Assembly (NCBI RefSeq): GCF_022458985.1
Contig: NC_061781.1
Span: 16,399,001-16,463,000, forward strand
Reading direction: 5' to 3'
Source of the DNA: Mugil cephalus
Taxonomy: Eukaryota; Chordata; Actinopteri; Mugiliformes; Mugilidae
DNA: 64,000 nt
In this document: piece by piece, positions 37,882 to 49,858 of the stretch
Layout: each line of letters opens with the position of its first letter
Position numbering within the stretch: the stretch's first letter is position 1
Position numbers and translations under genes: made by a program
The notes under the pieces: model-generated
Databases searched by the model: none
Seen by the model: only the letters and a program-made list of their open reading frames with translations
What the model was told of the DNA's origin: nothing

Positions 37882-40800
37882 CTCTGTATTGACTTTGCCA
37901 GAGAGCACATCTTCGATCCAGTCCTCCAGCTCCTGAGCGGTGGGCAGGTCCTCCTCATCGTCCATTTGCAGCCACACACTGTCCGCCTGCACACACACAC
38001 ACACAGAGAAAGAGTGAGGTCACACAATGTCAGAAAAAAAAAAAAGAAAACCGAGCATTGCTCTCTAAGTTTAGGAACCTACATCGGTGACATTGACAAC
38101 TCCGATCTGTGGTCTGAACAGGTCCACCTTGAAGGTTTTCTCCCAGTAGGGAATTAGCTGGAAGGAGTCAGCAAAGAAAAACAAAAGCATTAGGCCTTAA
38201 ACATTCATGCAATTAAGGCATCTTTATTTATTTTTTTCCTGTCTTGTCTGCATGCATCTCTGTCCATTTGAACCTAGAGGGGTCCTGCTCACCAGGGGGA
38301 AGTCATCTGGATCAATCCAGATGATACTGAGGTCAGGAAGGTGCGTGTTGTCTCTGGCCACCTCCTTCAGGATCTCCAAGAACTCATAACCATCTGAAGA
38401 AAGTAGTGTCACAGAACAACAATTTATGTCCATGTCCCCTTTTATTTAGTATTTATTTTATTTATACAAATCAAGCTGCAGTTTTCCAGAGCATTTATTT
38501 TTTACTGGCTGCGGTGACTTTCCGAAGTCTTTCCACCGTGTTTCCACCTCTGACTTGTTGATAACAAATTTTAAAACCTCTCTAATGGCTTGCCAGTTTT
38601 TGTATTGATATTAAAATGAATTTATGAGTTCTGCAGAAGTCTATTTGTGTAACAGGCTTGCAGTGAATAAACAGGAAGGCTCCTCCAGTCCTCAGGGAGA
38701 AACTGATGGTGGGGAAGCTTTTAGTGTCTGGAACATGCACACTGAGAATCTGAGAGCAGATGTACATGATCATCTCAAACCTCTTTAGCCTAATTTTGGA
38801 TCGCCTACATTATTATTTTGTGCAATATTTAATTTTGAGGTTTTATTTTTGGCAGTGATTTGAATGCTTGATTTTTATTGTGCGCATTACACATGCACAA
38901 ATTAAATAAACACTGGGCCAAAAGAGTGATTAAAGTGGTACATCAACACATAATTTGCTCATACCGGGATCCTCCTCCTCGGCAAAAGCCACAATGTGGA
39001 TGCCCTCGATATCATCCTCCTGAGGAGAAAAAAATACCAGATAAACATACATTTCAACTAAAATTACATGTACTCATGTTGACTGTGCAGCCAATGCAAC
39101 CATTGCTCACCCAGGTCTCAAACATATCTTCTGCACGAAGCTTCCTCAGGGTTGGTCTGAAATGTTTGAGAACATGGTTACATAAAGATTTCAAAACATT
39201 TATAATCAGCCATACAGCAATCTCAATGACCGATGACTGATTTGCTCTTTGTTTACCGCCTGTGTTTGGTTATGAATTCCACCAGCTCCTCCTCGGAGTG
39301 AGGCTTGCCTGGGATGGTGACGGGCTCCTCCATGAAGGGCTCATAGAAGTCTACCTCATTCAGTTTCAGGGTCAGCTCTTTGGCCACCTAGAGCAACGTC
39401 GACAGATCGGTCGGTGACAATCATTCCTCTCTTTAATTGTTGGCGTGCTTGTTTGCAACTTACAGATTTTTCAAACGTGGCAAAGAACTTAATGTAAGGC
39501 TGGAATTGCTCTGCAGCTTCTTTAAACGCTTCATAGTCTGCAGAAAAATACAACAGGGGAAAGACAACATCATGTACAACCCAGTGCCTCGTGTTGTGAT
39601 CACACATCTGTTTGTCGTTTCTTTGGCTGTTGTATACTTGACATTTGGACGCCGGGGGAACGGAAATAGCTCAACTTTAACCTCGGCTTAATGCTCCCAC
39701 AGTTGTTCAAGTGGGATGTTGCTGCAGCAGCTCAGTGCTGTGACTTAAGCTAACCATACACTCAGTTGTTAGACTCAGGATGTGTGAGGGTACCAAGCAG
39801 TGGCAGCTGAGAGTGTAGCAGTGGTAAAAATGGATCTGCAAATCCTTGGAGATGAGGGGGTTAAAATGCATTCATGTCATAATGAAGGGCATGAGTCGCA
39901 GAAATCCCATCACAGACCCGTCCAAGAAGTTGTGTCCAGGCACCAGGAATCAAACACTCACGCTCTGAGTCTTCACTCTTGAAGTAACCAATGAGTCGGA
40001 TGTCTTCTTCCATCCTGTCGAAGGCTCTCAGCTCCAGGGCATTTCCTATCACCTCCACTGGCTCCTCCAACAGCTAGAGACAAACAGACAGACAGAGAGG
40101 AGAGAGGGTTGAAGGGTACCAGTGTCAGTTTGTAACCTCTGAAAGACTGGAGGTGAGTGGAACTAGCAGCTGGGAATCTGCCCTCAAATAATTATACTCA
40201 CATCTAATAAGAACTCCACCAGGGTGTTAGCAGAGAGCAAACCGTCGAACTCAATCACCCTGTCGTCCTTAAAAACATACACGCTGCCCTCTTCCTCCAA
40301 GCCTGCGATGAAAGAAAATTATATGTCATTGCACTTATTGAAACAGTGTTTTCTTGAGTGTGTGATGTTCGTTTGCTGAGATTTGTCTCTACAGACCGAG
40401 GCCAAATTAGGAGATGTCGTGGAAAAAACGCACGCTCACCTAGTTTCTTTGCCACTTTTGCATCTTTGTGGGAGTCAACCATTCCAAAGCCGATATCCTT
40501 CTCTTCCATTACCTGAGCTGCAAGCTGCAACCAAGAGGGAAATGTCAGTGGATTCAGCTGTTCAGATCATTCATTTTGTGTCCTGGAAACAAAAACGAGG
40601 CTGTGTCTGTGAATGGAAGCAGGACCGAAGTTGGCAGTTTGACAGACATGCCCAATGTGCCCAGTTACATAATCACCCAGACTGCCTCGTTCTAAATATA
40701 ACCAAACCTAAGACTGTGTATAATTGGTCTGGCGATTGTTGTATCAACTACAATGAAAGGGCTCTGGTGATATTTGCCACAGTGGATTCACAGAGCTAAT

Positions 40801-42289
40801 AAATTAGAAGATACAGACTACTGAAGTTGTTGACCATTTGTAGTAATATGGATCGAAGAGCTTACAATGGGGCCTCTTTTTTTGTTTCATCCAAACACGT
40901 GATTGTACAGTCGGTGTATATGCTGACTTCACTTCCTCACTACTGCACCGGGCAGAGAGTTGGTTGCAGACGTGCACCAACAACCAACTGTCAGAATGTG
41001 AATATATACAATGCATGCCTCCAGAAAGGAACATGTAAGGAAAGGATGATTAAGTGGAGATACTTTATTTATAGTTGTTATAATTACACGGGGTGAATGT
41101 AAATGTATGTGAGTAAAACTTTCTAATTTAGGCTAATTCATGAATTAGCAACGCATAAACCTTTAGACGGGGCACCATTTTAATAACGATCAAGTTGAAG
41201 TTCATTTTAACAGCTTTATATAAAGTGCCAACATCTGAAACTAGAACTTACATTTGATTGTCGAATTACTTCCATTGACCTCTGAACTGCACTGTGTTAA
41301 CTGTATGCACCTTTCAACCAATCAACAAGGTTCACGAGAACATGAACAGACATCAAACTGTTTTCAAAATTGGAAAAACCAGCTGCTGCAGGTTGCAGGT
41401 ATTGTAGACACATTAGCTGCTACGTAGCATAATAACACTCAGTGACTGGCTTTTTAGAGGTTCACAGTAGATTGGTTCATGAGTGTCTGACTCCAGCACC
41501 ATGGCCCACCTGTGTAGTGTAAAATAGCTGAAGCTTATATCAGGACTGCACGTCTGGGCTCAAATTACTTTCAAGAGATCAAAGAGCACCTGCCCTCAGC
41601 CATGTGTAACATGAGACGGGACACAGTCCCCCCCCCACAATATGGGCTTCAAACTGAGAGATTTATTCATTAATCATCAATTAGACATGTTTCTCTGCTT
41701 CCTTGAGTCTGATTACTAAATAGTCTAGTCTACCCTTACTTCTGCTTTGATAAGTCCACCAAAGAGGAGAAAGTAGCTGTGCCCTTCAGGGTTGCAGCTC
41801 AAAAACATAATTCACACGAGTCTAGAGTCCCTATACGCTGACCTTGAGGAAATTCGTACGTGCTAACATTAAGATGGAAAGCTCTAGAGATTTATGTCTT
41901 GTAGTCTGTAATTAGAGTCGTTTCTCTCGTATCATGGCCAAAATGACATTTTGTTTATCTTTCCTTCCTTTAACTCTTTGTTTTTCTGCTTCCTCTGTCC
42001 CCTTTTTAAAGTCATTTTCTCATTCATTGTTTTCCTCCACCTCATACTTTACCTCCAGCACCAGCTCAGTCATCTGGTGTTGTTTTTGCAGCTCCTTGCT
42101 CTCTGGTATGGCCTCATGGTAGAAAAGGCAAAGCATGCTGTGCTTCTTCAAGGCTTTCTTGTAGTTCTTGTCATTGATATCAAGAACACGGTCTTTCCCG
42201 TCATACTGGGGGAACTCCAGGCCCTTCTCGGCTGGGGCCACGGGGACAAGGCTCAGGCAAGGGAGCAGGAGCCACCACAGGGAGAGCAT
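37717..42289 (-). CDS. casq2: Cardiac calsequestrin (CASQ2), 11 exons, 428 aa
   Basis: High-capacity calcium-binding protein of the sarcoplasmic reticulum lumen. Exons in transcript order: 42053-42289, 40440-40524, 40202-40302, 39962-40073, 39464-39537, 39257-39387, 39111-39156, 38965-39019, 38293-38393, 38083-38157, 37717-37986; all junctions are GT-AG and phases close. A signal peptide of about 20 residues ends APA, then mature [15 protein letters not shown]. Three thioredoxin-like domains follow, with [27 protein letters not shown] and [17 protein letters not shown]. An N-glycosylation sequon NVT lies near residue 336. [14 protein letters not shown] and FRPQIGVV identify CASQ2 rather than CASQ1. 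The tail after KVNTE is about 54 residues of almost pure Asp, making the protein longer than human CASQ2 (399 aa). The (GAY)n DNA behind it is a coding microsatellite that may vary in length. Confidence 0.97.
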
Positions 42290-42646
42290 GGTCCAGAGCT
42301 ACCACACGCCCCCTCAGTAGGTTTTAGCTTTACAGTACGACGCCGCACAACCAGAAAGGTGACCTATGGCCCGCTGGAAGAAAAAGGAAGTGGAAGAAAA
42401 GCTGCAGGATGGTTCAGAGGTGAAACGTTGTCCGTCTGTGGTGGTTCTCCGGCATCCCCAGTTGACCAAAGAAATCCAAAGTATCCTCAGGACCCAGTAA
42501 GTCTTTTTCCCACTGTGATTACTCCTTCACGCCTTCTCTCTGCAGACACAAAGGCAAAAGAGGAGTCCTGCCAGGCCTTTGAGGTAGTGGGGGAGTGGAT
42601 ACCGTACATAGCAGCAGTCCTCTTCCCCTACCCATGCAGGATAGGA

Positions 42647-42685
42647 CCATTTTTAGGAGACCAGTTGTTTGAATGCTAAAAATAA
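42647..42685. promoter_or_regulatory. MEF2 site and CArG-like element upstream of casq2
   Basis: CTAAAAATAA at 42676-42685 fits the MEF2 consensus YTAWWWWTAR completely. CCATTTTTAGG at 42647-42657 is a CArG-like box with one extra A/T. They lie about 360-400 nt upstream of the casq2 start codon. MEF2 control of cardiac calsequestrin is known in mammals; use in this species is inferred. No TATA box was found. Confidence 0.4.
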
Positions 42686-43282
42686 AACGGCAAGTGAGAA
42701 ACAGAGATAGCAAAGGATGACAGAGGGGGTTTAATAATGAGTTACTGTAAGTGTTTCCCCTGATGACTCTTCGAGGGACTCTGTGATGTGGGAGGAGATA
42801 AGCGGAGCTCCAGAGATTTGATGGTTCAGTTATTTTAAGAGTCTCTAAGGACCAGAACCAGTAGTCATGATGTTTGGTGCTATAGTAGCATGTACATTTA
42901 TGGCGTATCATGAGCGACAGCTCGTGGGACAATCTGCCAACAGGTGTGCAAAGAGCAGCTCATACAATTTGTAGTGTTTAGGCTGAAGATGTGTCCCTGT
43001 AAGTTTAGCATGTACAAACTGAGCATATGCTGAATATCTATATGTAACGTTTGCTTAAAATTGAGTGGGATTTGTATTGTCATGTTGATTTTCTATAACT
43101 GAACCGTTTCCCAAGTCTAAGCTCCTACTCTGGGATCTAACATGAACACTTTTTGTTCTTAAGAACCAACCGTTTCTTTCCTACACTGCTGGCAACACCG
43201 AAGCAGCTTTAACTCTATTTTTGTCAGCCTTTTTTTCATCTCCACACTAATGTTAAGTGCAACAGTAGTCCAAGAGTTTCTA

Positions 43283-43296
43283 CTGCCCTCTGGAGG
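43283..43296 (-). promoter_or_regulatory. CTCF-like motif
   Basis: On the minus strand, CCTCCAGAGGGCAG matches 13 of 14 positions of the CTCF core CCASYAGRKGGCRS. It lies between casq2 and kcne2, close to the junction of the two ancestral gene blocks. Confidence 0.35.
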
Positions 43297-43524
43297 TACA
43301 ACTACGAATACCATGGCCAAGAAAGCCACAGTGAAGTCAGGTGACTGGAGGAAAGTCACTGTTGCTGCAGGTCTTGTTTGTTTGTTCTTCAAGTATTTCT
43401 TGTGAATATTTAAGAAAATCAGATGGAATTTTTTGAAGAATGTGGATCTGCTTTTCCTGATTTGGTGCAGGCATCCTATTTAGCAACCTTCTTTTGACAG
43501 CATATTTTTAAATTAGAACATGAT

Positions 43525-43740
43525 GTGTCTGGGGTGGTAGACTGGTGTGGTAGTCAGCACTGATGCCTCACAACAGGAAGTGGAGTTTGCATGTTCTCCT
43601 TGTGTCTGTATTGGTTCTCCCCGGGTACTCTGGCTTCCTACTTAGGTTAATTGTTGATTCTAAATTGAGGTGTGAGTGTGGTTGTCTCTTTGTTAGCCCT
43701 GTGATAGACCCTTAAATACCTTAGGCCCTAAAATTAGTTG
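43525..43740 (+). repeat. Dispersed teleost repeat (signature GTTTGCATGTTCTCC)
   Basis: The segment runs from a GTCAGCACTGATGCCTCACA motif through GTTTGCATGTTCTCCTTGTG and TTCTCCCCGGGTACTCTGG to GTGTGAGTGTGGTTGTC and TAGCCCTGTGATAGACCC. I recognise this order of phrases from a very common fish interspersed repeat, but cannot name its class. The copy is diverged and incomplete. Confidence 0.55.
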
Positions 43741-44500
43741 ACAACGACAAAGCTCTTCTTCCTCTTCACTTGGAATAACAACTTGACTTGTGACTCTTTC
43801 ACTTTGGTCTGATGTTGCCCACTGACTCAGTGCTGCTTAGGAAGCAATTTTCTGATGCACGGCCATATTCATAACAGGTGAGGAATGACTGCTTGATCTC
43901 GGTTGTGAGTAGTCAATAACATTCACCTGAATGCAGGGGCACCCCCAGGAATTTTGGGCCCCTGAAAAAAAAAAAATACATTGAGCCCCACTCCCTCATT
44001 GTAATGGCTGAAGGGTTTTGATTTTCATGTGGAAAATCAACAAAGGTCAACAAAAAGACCATATGGTATCTAACAATTGCCACTTTATGAGGTATTCAGG
44101 GCCAGAGTACCTCATGAAGTACAGTAAAGGGATTTCAGTGTAGTCAATTAATGTAGTCAATTGAACATTAGAAACAGAGATTGAAATTTGACATTAAAAA
44201 CTAATAATGAAATAACAATAAATATCCTGATCTTCTTAATAAGTAATAATTTATTATGTCTACACACAGCAACTACACACAGCTGTGTGCTAGCTGATAC
44301 ACTAAGGCAGGAACAAACCATTTAATGCAGAATTATGGGGGTGGTTGGTGAATATTATTTACCTTTTGATCAGTGGATATTTAACTTTTCCTGCCTAAAA
44401 GATTATCTATCTTTTGGGGTAGGCTTGAAATTATCTTAACTTTTTCAGCACCACTGCCTGTATGTCATACATTAATACAGAATGCAGAATCTTATATTCA

Positions 44501-44506
44501 TTTATT
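44501..44506 (-). terminator. Candidate polyadenylation signal of kcne2
   Basis: The minus strand reads AATAAA about 150 nt beyond the kcne2 stop codon. It is the first such hexamer after the gene. Confidence 0.4.
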
Positions 44507-44656
44507 TAATTTCATTTTATATTGCAGAACATCCTACCATTCATTTCTATTCTCCATTTCGGGTTTTAGGTGATTGATGACAAAGATAAAACAGTAGAAA
44601 ATCAGTAGGCCTACAATACAGAGATTTGCAGTTTGAGAGTTAAGTCGATAGTCGCA

Positions 44657-44989
44657 CTATCTAGGTGCAAAGTTGGCGATGACGTCTCCCTGTTGTATCT
44701 GAGCAGTCCAGTCCTCCTTGATGTACTGGTGGTAGGGGTCATTAGAGTGCTCCCTCCTTTTGGATTTGACTGTGCTCACCAGGATGGCCACGACAATGAA
44801 CGCAAACATGCCGATCATCACCGCCAGGTACCAGATGACGTCCCTGAAGTTCTCCTCAGCCATAGTCTTGTCCAGAGCATTGGCTGCGGCCGTCACATTT
44901 CGCCTCCAGTTGTCCAGGTAACGACCCAACGCGCTGGTTATTGACTCCTCCAGATTAAGGGTCAAATTGGACCAATCAGATGCACTCGA
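44657..44989 (-). CDS. kcne2: KCNE2 (MiRP1) potassium channel beta subunit, main coding exon
   Basis: Single-pass membrane subunit that modulates KCNQ and HERG-type potassium channels in heart and epithelia. The exon encodes 110 residues. The transmembrane helix and following stretch ([20 protein letters not shown], then [18 protein letters not shown]) are nearly identical to human KCNE2. Two N-glycosylation sequons, NLT and NVT, precede the helix as in mammals. There is no in-frame ATG in this exon: an in-frame TAG overlaps a good acceptor (tctctccaactag) ending at 44990, so the start codon must be in an upstream exon. A candidate is 45763-45789, ATG plus eight codons ending at a GT, which joins in phase to give about 119 aa (human 123). 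Human KCNE2 is coded in one exon, so the split is unusual. The gene lies on the same strand as casq2, about 2.4 kb upstream of its start. Confidence 0.9.
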   Translation of the reverse strand, partial: SSASDWSNLTLNLEESITSALGRYLDNWRRNVTAAANALDKTMAEENFRDVIWYLAVMIGMFAFIVVAILVSTVKSKRREHSNDPYHQYIKEDWTAQIQQGDVIANFAPR

Positions 44990-45762
44990 CTAGTTGGAGA
45001 GAAAATAAAGGACGATTTTAATACTATTTCCAAAAAGGTCTAAACTGGTGGTTCCCAACCGTTGATAAATAACGATATCCTTCAACAATGGACCAATGTA
45101 TTCTCATATATAACAATTTGACATCCAATATTACATCCAAACAAATATCAAAAGAAGCCCCTTAAATCAATAGGCTTAGAAATAAACACAAACCCTTTAC
45201 AAAGATGATATAAATTGTGTTGGGGCCAGATGAAACTTCAGTTTAAGCAAAAGCAATAACATCAAAGAAACAAATTTGAAACATTTCCCTCTTACTTATA
45301 TCTTTTTTCCTTTTAAAATAAAAACTGCAGTAGGTCGTATTAACATGTAAAAACCCAAATATCAAATGAAAAGATTTGGCGGCACACTTGCCATACGTTC
45401 CACAGGCTGGGAATCCCTGGTCTAAACTAATTCTACTATGGCTGACTCTAATTCTACACAACTTAGAAATAGATGTAGAAGATTTAAATCAAGATATTTG
45501 GTGAAATCTCACCAAATGCACGGTCATTAATAAAGAAATTAACCCAGTTATCATTAGTGAACAAATAATGATCTAGCCACATAAGCAAGAATAACATTAA
45601 AAGTTCTATCATCAAGCAACCTCACAACTGTTATCAGATTTGTACCTCTTTAGTCTTTAGTCTTTAGTTGCTGCAGGTAAATAATATAGCACTTAACAGG
45701 CTAAATCACCAGCGCAAGAACCTAACCTAAGAGATGTTTTTTCAGCCCTTTATTGTACCAAC

Positions 45763-45789
45763 CTTTTGCCATAACTTCGAAGGCCACAT
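45763..45789 (-). other. kcne2: Possible tiny first coding exon of kcne2
   Basis: ATGTGGCCTTCGAAGTTATG begins nine codons ending in AAAAG before gttggt. Splicing to the acceptor at 44990 keeps frame and gives MWPSKLWQK followed by [10 protein letters not shown]. The donor is weak beyond GT, so another upstream ATG exon is possible. Confidence 0.3.
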
Positions 45790-46228
45790 TGTGAAACTGG
45801 TCAGCAGTTCAAAAGAGTGAAAACAAAGAGATGTCGACAGCGAGTGCTGCTGTTCAAGAGTAAGCTGCGATAGTTCACTACTTCATAGGAAAACACCTTC
45901 AGTCACTGCTCACATTTTATTTACACTTTTTAATCTTTCCTGCTTGCACCTGTGTGTGGTGTGTGTGGAAGTGGGGGAGGAGGACTGCTTCCTGATAGTG
46001 GGGCACAACCTTGAAAATGTTGATATTTCCTCCGGCTGATAAGGAAAAGGGAGAGATGGAAGTCATCATTAACTGTCAAAAAAAAAGAAGAAAAAAAAAT
46101 ATATGCACAGATTTATATCCAGTAGGAGAATACAGCAGGAGATGAAATGATTGAACATACATTATTGACAATATTGACAGTAAAATTGAAGTATTCATGT
46201 TTGCCATTCTAGTATTTTCCATTAGCTT

Positions 46229-46242
46229 CCCCTAGATGGCAG
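46229..46242 (+). promoter_or_regulatory. CTCF-like motif
   Basis: CCCCTAGATGGCAG agrees with the CTCF core CCASYAGRKGGCRS at 13 of 14 positions. It lies roughly 1.2 kb upstream of the kcne2 main exon. Confidence 0.35.
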
Positions 46243-47439
46243 CATAATGCAACACAACTATGAGCTAAATTATTGATACTTTCTCAAGTTTTTAAGGTAA
46301 ATCAGCATAGCTTATTAGTCAAATTAGTATAGCTTACTTTGTCTTTTGCAAAAAAAAAGAAAAAAAAAGAAAAGAAAGAAAGAAAAACACAACAAGAACA
46401 AATTATTCCTGCAAGTATATGATGAAAGTGAAGTGGGGTGATCTAAGGTGATCTGGGAGGTGTCAGGGAAGTAGCCAGGATTCTTGCTCAAGGACATTTG
46501 AGCGTTGCATCTGTTTGCTTGCAAAAAATTCCTTAAACCCATTTGAAGGGGCAGTGTATCTACCCCACTGAGCCCCACTTGTAGAGGATGGCTCCCACCA
46601 GCGCTGATCATTGCCAGACCATTTATGTTTTGCTATGCGACGCCAGCGGGTGGACGCTGTGCCGACTCTCTTCTCTGCAAAGAGAAACAAGAGAAAAAGG
46701 GAACAGTGTGAACAAAGAGCACAAAGAACACACTCAGAGAAACGGAACTGGAAAAATGAGCTTTAGTAAAATTCCACTGGCTAAAAGCGAGAAGAGAAAC
46801 TAGAAAAGGTGAAACGGCGACCAACCTGACATAATCTATGTGGAGTAGGCTTTGCAAAGTGCTTTGTTTCAATCTGCAGGGGGGTTTAATTTAAAATGCA
46901 AAAGGCCTTGTAAGCTGGTGTCTTACTGTATGTTTAGTGAGATTTTCATATGCAAATATTACCGAGAGACAGAGATTTTGCTAAAGTGTACACAACAGTC
47001 TCTGCAATAACCCTCGATTTGTTCCTATGATAGATCAGGCAGAATAGTCTGTTGGCTCGATGTGAGGAAAATTTGTTACGACACAATGTGTGTTGAAATG
47101 AAGCGACAGCGAGGGACCAGCACCAGAACGTCTGATGCTTTCCACAATAAAGGATAAGGATACTGCATCGCTATCATCTCTCTCACTTCATGTATAAAGT
47201 GAAGCCACTCTGAGCAGAAAGACTGAGCAGACGTTTACTCCTAGCGCTTAGTGATTAGTGAAGTAACAGTTAACTATTCCTCCAAACTACCTGGATGAAC
47301 AATTCTGCAACCTGCCCATGATTCCTCTTATGCTCTCAAACTGTCAAATAAAATCATCAGTCACATCTTGTAATATTAGATTCTACGTCTTTCCTTCAGT
47401 CCGATGCACGTATCTATGACAGAACTTATCTTGTTTCTC

Positions 47440-47670
47440 TTGCTCTTCTTTTCTCTGTCTTCTCTGTTTCCACCCGGCTGGTCTGAGGCGGACGGGTCCC
47501 TTCATATGAGCTGCTCCAGGTTTCTTCCTTTTAAAACTGACCTCTTCTTGCCTCCGTCACCTTCAGGCTCGTTCTGGAGGTTTCAGGACGTTTTTTTGGA
47601 AAGAGTCTCAAGAGGATTTGTATTGTTATTGATGCTATATAAATAAATTTGAATTGAAATTGTTAATCTG
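47440..47670 (+). mobile_element. 3' tail of a non-LTR retroposon (L2/Maui-like)
   Basis: The phrases GCTGCTCCAGGTTTCTTCCT, then TTTTAAAACTGACC, CTCGTTCTGGAGGTTTCAGG and the ending GCTATATAAATAAATTTGAA with GAATTGAAATTG form a 3' tail I know from abundant fish non-LTR elements. The family assignment is from memory and tentative. No reverse transcriptase is encoded here. Confidence 0.5.
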
Positions 47671-49858
47671 AACACGTTTTGTGTTGTAAAATTAGGAATA
47701 TTCCCTTGGCTTGCATTTAAGTTTTCCATTGTTGCAATTTTGGCAATAAAAACGTATTATGCACAACCTGGCTATGTTTCATGATATTATATAAAGTTAT
47801 GTGATTGAGGACAGTGTGCAAATTGAGTAAATGTAGAATATAAGAGAAAAAAAAAGTGCAGTTCCCACTGCGTGTCAACAGCTATGGAGAGCAATGCTAT
47901 GAGTGACACAACCAAAGGCCTTTCTGACTGCATCATAAGACTGGCTGGACCACAGTCTCATCAGAACGATGCGAAAACCACACGGCAGACAGTCTCGCCG
48001 AAGCCGGTGAAGCACAAACCCCCTAGCTAGGCTTGAATGTTACATAAATACTGAAATGCAGATTCACAGGTACACACACAGAGTGTACTGTCCCTGCTTA
48101 CTTTTGCACATACAAGCTCTAGATTTCTGAAATACACTTTGTCTATCTGATGACTGTTGATAATCCAATCATGAAATAGAACAATCACGTCGTACCGTGT
48201 GTTATGTTGGAACTGGCCTGCAGTTGGCAGCTTTTCATGCATTTGTTAGACCTTAGCAGATTATATTGTGGTACTTTTCCACTCGACCACATGAGGTATT
48301 CTGCAGCAGGTGATGATCTCGCCTGACCTGCAGTGAGTGGAAATACACCTCCAGAGTGGCAATTGGGTTTAACATTATAATATACAAATAAATTGTAACA
48401 CAAAATGCTTCACATATAAAACAAATAAATATGAAACAAACCCACAGAACCCTCCCCCTCTTCCCGTCACCGACGTGCACACAAACACATATTGTACACA
48501 CGCAGGAGCACGAGTTTAGAAGCAGCACTAATAAAATGAGTAACATGATAAAATGAGTAACACGCTGTAAGCTGTCAGGTACACAGTGAATAAGCACCGT
48601 CTATTATGCATGTTCAAAGCAAAGAACGGGCATTTTTTTTATCTGTATTTTGACACGAAGAGGCTGAATCCTAATCATGTTTTGACCACATGTCCACATG
48701 TCGGCTCAAAATGGAGCAATTCTTGGCATTTGTAGCAATTGTTGACTTTCGCTGGCCTAGTTATTATTAGAATAACATTTTTTTCGTGCTCGACCCCTAA
48801 CCTCAGCCCCTGCTTCCAGCTCAAAACACGGGCAAAGCCAAGTGCATAATGACTGAGAATTGTTTGTTGAACAACTTCGTGCAGGACCACAAAAATTTGT
48901 GCAGGAAAAGGTCCAAAGGAAGGTCAATTGACATATTTGTTACGACTTACTCTATTTACTCTTTATTGGATCTGTCAGGGCGCTTCCATTGTAAATGCGC
49001 TGTTGAAGGCAGGAGAAAAGTAAAAATAAAAAGTTTACGATGTGGTAGGTACATACGTAGCCAATAAAAAAAGGGGGCGATAGCTTAACAAATCAAATGA
49101 AAACCCAGAGTGGTGATGACATTATTATGTCATAGCCCTTCTGTTTTCACTAGACGCTTACATAATGAGTGACAATAGAAACAACTGAAATGGTTTCAGG
49201 TGGCAGCATTGTAGTCTTAATAGCTCGTGGTCAACAATTATGGTCAACAAACTGGATGAGACCAGCCCATATTTTTTTAATATTTTCATCTGTTTTGCAT
49301 GAATCTGGATCAAACCAAGACGTCTGGTAACCTGACAGGCCTGGTAGCTGTAAGTTGGGACAACACCGCTGCTAGGCAACTGTTGGTGTGTAGAAACCAC
49401 TGAAGCTAAGAATTTAGTCAAACTGACTAGGAGGTAACATACAAATAAACATATCAGCTAATGTATTTCAGCATTCTCTTGAGACAAATTACTACAAATA
49501 AAACTCTGCAGTCTACAAAGGAACTGTTTCCAAAATTTACAAAAACGCGGGTAAATTCTCACATTCTTCTGAACTTTCCAAATATCCAAACCTTTCCATT
49601 TGCAAGTTTGTGTATACCACAAGATGGGGCTGTTCAGTCCATATGGTTTCTTCTCATAAACGTGATTAACACAACCCCATCTGAAGGCAGGGTCCAAGTA
49701 ATTAGCACATCATAAAATTATGAAGAAGAATTACAACATATCCACATACATTTCACCTCCTTCATTTTGGAAAAGAGTTCACAGTTGGACTTGGACCTTA
49801 TCAAACATTTCCCCATTTGAGTTACATGAGCGTGAGTAATATGGACATTTCTTAAGAA

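Larger units (their letters stand above)
42690..44500. other. Interval between the casq2 promoter and kcne2
   Basis: No gene is seen. It contains a CTCF-like motif at 43283, an interspersed repeat at about 43525-43740, and a possible transposon end near 43935 (CAGGGGCACCCCCAGG). This interval also holds the junction between sequences whose human counterparts lie on chromosomes 1 and 21. Confidence 0.55.
45790..49858. other. Gene-poor interval upstream of kcne2
   Basis: No further coding exon could be recognised on either strand. A CTCF-like motif lies at 46229 and a retroposon-like tail at about 47440-47670. The remaining sequence is AT-rich and non-repetitive. Confidence 0.55.

Noticed and set aside
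37712-37936. Plus-strand poly-serine open frame of 74 codons
   Set aside because: It is the complement of the casq2 aspartate repeat; casq2 is supported by eleven exons on the other strand.
41951-42679. Plus-strand open frame of 242 codons
   Set aside because: It begins at TTG, overlaps casq2 exon 1 and its promoter in antisense, and resembles no known protein.
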